64,000 nucleotides of DNA from Bacillota bacterium (GTDB lineage Bacteria; Bacillota; Clostridia; Acetivibrionales; DSM-1351): positions 62,001-126,000 of the forward strand of contig JAEWAX010000037.1 of NCBI GenBank assembly GCA_023391425.1, given 5' to 3'. The notes under the pieces are model-generated. The model ran no database searches. It was not told the origin of the DNA and was given only the letters and a program-made list of their open reading frames with translations. The translations under genes and the position numbers were made by a program. Of this stretch, positions 59,830 to 64,000 are shown piece by piece; positions within the stretch are counted from its first letter, which is position 1; every line of letters starts with the position of its first letter.

Positions 59830-61737
59830 TTACACCAATTTCATCAATATTTCATTGCTTCTCTCAATGAATTTTGACATTGCATTAGGCTCAAGTGGCT
59901 GATGGCTCATCATCGCTAAATCATAAATATGCTCGCTTATCAGCTTGACATCATTCTTCTTTGCTTCATTATCTTTTAAATCCATAATTGCTTTAACAAG
60001 TTTGTTTGATGAATTCAGCACAAGAGTCTGCTCTTTTGGAAACATGCTGCTCATATCCATTCCGCCACCAAACATCTTGCTCATTTCCTGCATTCGTCTT
60101 GATTGCTCTGATAAGAGTATAACTGCTGGTATAGATTCATTTTTCAAGGATTCCACTTGTACCTTGAGTTTTTCATCATTAATTGTCTCTTTAAACAGTT
60201 TCTCCAGATAGTTCACATCTGACTCAGCAACTCCAGCATTTTCTTTTTTCATACTATCAGATATGTCTGCATCAATTCTGTTAAATTTTATATCTGTCAT
60301 TTTGCTTTCCAACAGAGACATAAAGTGGTTATCAATCATATTAGAGAGAATAACTGCCTCCATGCCATTCTCATTAAACAGCTTAATATATTGTGCCTGC
60401 TGCTTCTCATCTGAAACATAGAATACTTTATTTTCATGCTTTTCCTTGTTATTTTCAAGGTATTCCTTTAATGTTATATATTCACCCTTTGTTGACTTAT
60501 ATATTATAATGTCTTTCACTCTATCATAGAATTTTTCTTCTCTGATACAGCCATACTTAACGAATGGATTTATATCCTCCCAATATTTGTTGTAGTTTTC
60601 ACGCTCATTCTCAAATAGTGATGACAGCTTATCTGCTACCTTCTTGGTAATATGAGTAGAAATCTTATTAACATATCCATCGTTCTGTAGAAAACTTCTT
60701 GAAACATTTAATGGTAAATCAGGACAATCAAGTACACCTTTTAAGAGCATAAGAAACTCAGGTATTACTTCTTTTATATTGTCAGCAACGAAAACTTGAT
60801 TATAATAAAGCTTTATCTGACCTTCCATTGTCTCAAACTCATGTTTTAGTTTAGGGAAATATAATATACCCTTCAAATTAAATGGATAATCCATGTTTAA
60901 ATGAATCCAGAAAAGTGGCTCATTGAAATCATGGAATACCTTTGTATAGAACTGCTTATACTCCTCATCAGTACAGTCCTTTGGGTTTTTGAGCCACAGA
61001 GGCTTTGTATCGTTTAATGGTTCTGGTAGTTTTGGTTCAGCTTTTTCTTCATCTTTATTATTATCAGCTTCAGCAGCTTTTTCATCTACCTTTTCTGGTT
61101 CTTTTGCAGCATCCTCTAGATAAAGCTCTATAGGTAAAAATGAAAAATATTTTTCAAGAGTAGTTCTCATTTGGTATTCATCCGTAAATTCAAGACTATC
61201 ATCAGCAAGGTACAGTGTAATTGTTGTACCCCTTTCACTTTTATCTGAATCTGTCATCTCAAATTCTGTACCACCCTCACTTACCCATCTTACTGCTGTT
61301 GCACCCTGTTGGTAGGATAATGTATCTATTTGGACACGTTGAGATACCATAAATGCTGAATAGAAGCCCAATCCAAAGTGACCAATAATCTGGCCATCGT
61401 CAGACTTGTCTTTGTATTTTTCAAGGAAATCTACTGCTCCTGAAAAGGCTATCTGGTTAATATATTTTTTAACCTCTTCCTCAGTCATTCCCAAACCATT
61501 ATCTAAAACCTTTATAGTTTTATTATTTTTGTCTACAATAACCTTTATTTCATATTTATTATCTTCTGGCAATTCTGCTTCACCCATAGCATCGAGCTTT
61601 TTGAGTTTGCTTATTGCATCGCTTGCATTTGATACAAGCTCTCTTATAAATATATCCTTTTCAGAATAAAGCCACTTTTTAATTATTGGAAAAATGTTTT
61701 CCGTATTAATAGAGATACTTCCACTTTCATGATTCAT
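59830..61737 (-). CDS. htpG: Molecular chaperone HtpG (Hsp90)
   Basis: About 635 residues, full-length bacterial Hsp90. The N-terminal ATPase (GHKL) domain has RELVSNASDAISKLKKL, KVLDNGLGMTEEEV and IGHFGLGFYSAFMV. An acidic linker follows (about 220-245, rich in E, D and K), then the middle domain with the catalytic-loop region LNVSRSFLQND, and the C-terminal dimer domain. The linker is longer than in E. coli HtpG. ATG 61737 is preferred, with GGAGG 8 bases before. A perfect CIRCE element upstream indicates control by HrcA. Confidence 0.96.
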   Translation of the reverse strand: MNHESGSISINTENIFPIIKKWLYSEKDIFIRELVSNASDAISKLKKLDAMGEAELPEDNKYEIKVIVDKNNKTIKVLDNGLGMTEEEVKKYINQIAFSGAVDFLEKYKDKSDDGQIIGHFGLGFYSAFMVSQRVQIDTLSYQQGATAVRWVSEGGTEFEMTDSDKSERGTTITLYLADDSLEFTDEYQMRTTLEKYFSFLPIELYLEDAAKEPEKVDEKAAEADNNKDEEKAEPKLPEPLNDTKPLWLKNPKDCTDEEYKQFYTKVFHDFNEPLFWIHLNMDYPFNLKGILYFPKLKHEFETMEGQIKLYYNQVFVADNIKEVIPEFLMLLKGVLDCPDLPLNVSRSFLQNDGYVNKISTHITKKVADKLSSLFENERENYNKYWEDINPFVKYGCIREEKFYDRVKDIIIYKSTKGEYITLKEYLENNKEKHENKVFYVSDEKQQAQYIKLFNENGMEAVILSNMIDNHFMSLLESKMTDIKFNRIDADISDSMKKENAGVAESDVNYLEKLFKETINDEKLKVQVESLKNESIPAVILLSEQSRRMQEMSKMFGGGMDMSSMFPKEQTLVLNSSNKLVKAIMDLKDNEAKKNDVKLISEHIYDLAMMSHQPLEPNAMSKFIERSNEILMKLV

Positions 61738-61774
61738 ATTATTTGCCTCCACTTCAAAATTTTACGTTATTAAT

Positions 61775-61803
61775 AATATAACTCTATTGATGTAAAATTT
61801 CAA
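61775..61803 (-). promoter_or_regulatory. Sigma-A promoter of htpG
   Basis: On the minus strand: TTGAAA (61803-61798), 17 bases, TATATT (61780-61775), about 38 bp before the htpG start. The CIRCE element ends 8 bp upstream of the -35 box. Confidence 0.8.
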
Positions 61804-61810
61804 GAGTTTT

Positions 61811-61837
61811 TTAGCACTCAATTAACAAGAGTGCTAA
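61811..61837. promoter_or_regulatory. CIRCE element (HrcA operator)
   Basis: A perfect copy of the consensus: TTAGCACTC (61811-61819), 9 bases, GAGTGCTAA (61829-61837). CIRCE is bound by the heat-shock repressor HrcA. Confidence 0.97.
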
Positions 61838-61982
61838 CAAAATAGCTATACCCAAAAATATACAATCGTAATTTTATATTTTTAAAATAAAACCCTATAG
61901 CTTAGAATTTTATTATCTACTCTATAGGGTATGCCTAAAAATGATAAGCATTTTGTACAGCAAGTTCAATTATTAAAACAGC

Positions 61983-62900
61983 TTATTTATTAAAAGTAGG
62001 TAACATTTCTGCAAGATACTCAGTGATTATTTTTGCAGGCATATGTCCCTCTTTATCATAACCCAGCATCATATTAACGTGCCAATATCCAGGAACAATC
62101 TTCATTTGTGCATTTTTCGCGCCCTTTTCTATAAGCTTATTAAAGAAATTAATTGAGTTAGAACGTGGAACTAGCCAATCATCTCCTCCGTGCAATATCA
62201 AGCAGGGTGGTTCATTTCCTGTAACATAAGAAATAGGTGAACAATCAGTTTTATCACCATCACCAAGCATAGCAAGTATTGACATGTTCAAAATTTCTGG
62301 AATATAATTTTCTGGCAAATTAAAATCAAATATACCACTTACAGGTATCCAACATTTTACACTTTTTATGTCAATGTCATATTTTTTGTGCCACTTTTCT
62401 CCAGCCACAAGAAGAGCTGCTAAATGCGCACCTGCTGAATGCCCAATCACAGCTATCTCATTTGGGTTACCGCCAAAATCCTTAATGTTGTTCAGTACCC
62501 ATTTAAAAGCTAATGCGCAGTCTTCTATTTGTAATGGGTGAACAACATTGGGAGCAAGTCTATAATTAATAGAAACAACCGTGTACCCATTTTTTATCCA
62601 ATCAAGTGCATAGAATCTTGTATTACTTTTATCTTCGGAAGTCCAACCGCCCCCATGAATAAAAAAGATTACTGGTTTTAGCGTTTTATCGGTGCTTTTT
62701 AAATGGTGTATATCAAGTTTCTGTGATGGATCCTCACCATATGGAATATCAAAATAATCTTGGCGGTTGGAGTCAGGAATATCATTAAGATATGTATATG
62801 TTTCGTTGCACTGTCCATAAAACGTCCAATCCTTTTCTTGTAAAGAGCTTATTGCCTCCTTTGAATCTAAAAATTGCTTATAATCTACCTCAAAACTCAT
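61983..62900 (-). CDS. Alpha/beta hydrolase (esterase/kynurenine formamidase-like)
   Basis: 305 residues. The HGGGW oxyanion motif is in FFIHGGGWTSEDKS, the nucleophile in AVIGHSAGAHLAALL, the acid in LHGGDDWLVPRSN and the base His in PGYWHVNMM. This matches the BD-FAE/HSL-like esterase group. No signal peptide is present, so it is cytoplasmic. AAGGAG lies before the ATG. The substrate is unknown. Confidence 0.88.
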   Translation of the reverse strand: MSFEVDYKQFLDSKEAISSLQEKDWTFYGQCNETYTYLNDIPDSNRQDYFDIPYGEDPSQKLDIHHLKSTDKTLKPVIFFIHGGGWTSEDKSNTRFYALDWIKNGYTVVSINYRLAPNVVHPLQIEDCALAFKWVLNNIKDFGGNPNEIAVIGHSAGAHLAALLVAGEKWHKKYDIDIKSVKCWIPVSGIFDFNLPENYIPEILNMSILAMLGDGDKTDCSPISYVTGNEPPCLILHGGDDWLVPRSNSINFFNKLIEKGAKNAQMKIVPGYWHVNMMLGYDKEGHMPAKIITEYLAEMLPTFNK

Positions 62901-62917
62901 TTTAACTATCTCCTTTT

Positions 62918-63232
62918 TTATATTTTTTGTACTATTTCTTTCATTTCCTTCGCTAAACTATCGAGTGAATTCACCGAAGAAAATAACTCCTCACTAGCTG
63001 CAAATGCCTCTTGCGTTGATGCAGTTGCAGACTCTATACTCTGGGTTGCCATTATTGCTGCATTATTAACTTCTGATATAAAGCTATTAACCATCTCTGT
63101 ATTTGAAATCTGTTGATCCGAAACATCTCTATTATTTGCTAGTGATGAAATTTTGTAACTACTACAGATATTAACACCAGTAAGTAATAACAAATTTAAC
63201 ACATATAACAACAAGCACTTTGCTATTAACAT
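62918..63232 (-). pseudogene. Decayed chemoreceptor (MCP) fragment
   Basis: The last 50 or so residues read like the C-terminus of a methyl-accepting chemotaxis protein (ATQSIESATASTQEAFAASE, ELFSSVNSLDSLAKEMKEIV). The hairpin tip and sensory parts are missing, and the N-terminal 40 residues look like unrelated or shifted sequence. Upstream, a good GAGGAGG site (near 63260) is followed by ATG and then an immediate stop. It is most likely the leftover of a deleted receptor gene. Confidence 0.75.
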
Positions 63233-63344
63233 TATATCACAATTCTACATATATTTACTTTTACCTCCTCGGTATACAATTATATTATTTATTTACACTT
63301 TTTGGTATACTTTTTGTCATAAAAATTGAAAAAAATAGCATAAT

Positions 63345-63405
63345 AAAGCGATGGTGAATAATATGAGGGACTTTTTCAATGCCCCGAATTAATCACCATC
63401 GCTTT
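63345..63405. terminator. Terminator-like hairpin after the SpoVR gene
   Basis: A 13-bp perfect inverted repeat, AAAGCGATGGTGA (63345-63357) and TCACCATCGCTTT (63393-63405), has T-rich ends on both strands. The 35-base loop contains a small GGGAC/GCCCC pairing. It lies 18 bp past the end of the SpoVR-like gene. Confidence 0.7.
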
Positions 63406-63422
63406 TTATTACACAGGTTTAT

Positions 63423-64000
63423 CTAGCCATATAAAGCTATTCTTTTTGACTCGTCACAGCTAATGTTCTTTTGCTTACCTTCAAGTCTTGTAGATAATAA
63501 AACTTTCCCATTCCATAGATCCACCATATGTTTTAAGGTCTCGTAAGCATAGCTAAGATCTAACTCACGTCCATCAAATTCATGTTTTAGCATAAGTGTG
63601 TTATCCTTTTGGCTCCAACCAGTTACCATAATTGTTGGAATGCTCCCTACTCCTACTGTATCGCATAAGGTGTCCCTTACTATCTTCCAACCTTCATCGT
63701 CAGAAACCTCAGACACCATATAATCATTTCCTGCTGTTACGAACTCAAAGAGATTCATTTCACTACATAGTTCTTGTGTTAAATACCTTCTGATAAAAGA
63801 TTGATCCCTTTCACTTTGTCTAACCTCAAATATTTTTTCAGGACCAAATTTATTATATAGGTCCTCAAACACCTTAAACCCAATGTAATATGGATTAATG
63901 CTTGACTTCAAAGGACGTATTACCTCATTATGCTTTCTCAAAAACTCTAAATGCATATTTTGAGGGAGTTCAAGCTTGTTTAATAGATTGTAATGCCAAA
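63423..64000 (-). CDS. SpoVR-family protein (partial, C-terminal part)
   Basis: The frame is open to the right edge, so only the last 191 codons or so are visible; the N-terminus lies outside. The visible part matches the SpoVR family: WHYNLLNKLELPQN, SINPYYIGFKVFEDLYNKFG, FIRRYLTQELCSEMNLFEF, and the ending typical of the family. SpoVR affects spore cortex formation in Bacillus and is transcribed by sigma-E in the mother cell. Its biochemical role remains unsettled. Confidence 0.9.
   Translation of the reverse strand, partial: WHYNLLNKLELPQNMHLEFLRKHNEVIRPLKSSINPYYIGFKVFEDLYNKFGPEKIFEVRQSERDQSFIRRYLTQELCSEMNLFEFVTAGNDYMVSEVSDDEGWKIVRDTLCDTVGVGSIPTIMVTGWSQKDNTLMLKHEFDGRELDLSYAYETLKHMVDLWNGKVLLSTRLEGKQKNISCDESKRIALYG

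Overview
The window is low-GC DNA whose gene content points to a spore-forming, anaerobic member of the Clostridia (Bacillota). The evidence is a tricistronic GerA-type germinant receptor behind a good forespore sigma-G promoter, a SpoVR-family gene at the right edge, a c-di-AMP (ydaO/yuaA) riboswitch, a CIRCE element on htpG, several ferredoxin/flavodoxin proteins, the large single-chain PurL, FosX, and a secretin-less Tad pilus. A cluster III clostridium such as Ruminiclostridium would fit, but that is inference. No rRNA, tRNA, CRISPR array, phage or transposase gene was recognised.

Layout. 1-3.4 kb: gerA-gerB-gerC operon (minus). 3.6-4.85 kb: a DD-carboxypeptidase-like protein whose three catalytic motifs are all altered. 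4.86-9.1 kb: cell-envelope genes (dapB behind a c-di-AMP riboswitch, a 3D-domain protein, a secreted amidase) and a QueG-like Fe-S protein. 9.2-12.6 kb: a frameshifted acetyltransferase, an Fe-S-flavoprotein-like reductase, small membrane proteins and a CPBP protease. 12.7-17.9 kb: sensor kinase, response regulator, ABC ATPase and FtsX-type permease. 18.0-28.5 kb: a self-contained TetR/hydrolase unit with a clear operator, then many small metabolic and detoxification genes (DinB-like, cupin, EFR1 ferredoxin, nitroreductase, GNATs, FosX, Map, HAD, Nudix, phospholipase C-like).

29.7-41.4 kb is one long minus-strand Tad/Flp pilus locus with its own sigma-A promoter and an adjacent palindrome. 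Its order is CpaE/TadZ-like ATPase, TadA ATPase, TadB, TadC, Flp1 pilin, TadE, DUF5702 protein, TadE/G, prepilin peptidase, FHA protein, second prepilin peptidase. The spaces around the pilin gene are filled with hairpin and modular repeat elements that recur elsewhere in the window.

41.4-64 kb: a DUF4097-like lipoprotein; a divergent MocR regulator/EamA exporter pair; a DNA glycosylase; a TetM-like GTPase fused to a Rae1/YacP-like NYN nuclease; VanZ; purL with an upstream MITE-like element; LysR; HD-GYP and chemoreceptor genes; an XRE-cupin regulator with an acyl-CoA synthetase; a previously uncalled 28-residue membrane peptide gene with its own promoter, RBS and terminator; htpG with CIRCE; an esterase; a decayed chemoreceptor fragment; and a partial SpoVR gene.

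The strongest leads are the GTPase-nuclease fusion, the apparently dead carboxypeptidase, the riboswitch on dapB, the modular hairpin repeats shared between the pilus locus and other intergenic regions, and the small membrane peptide gene.
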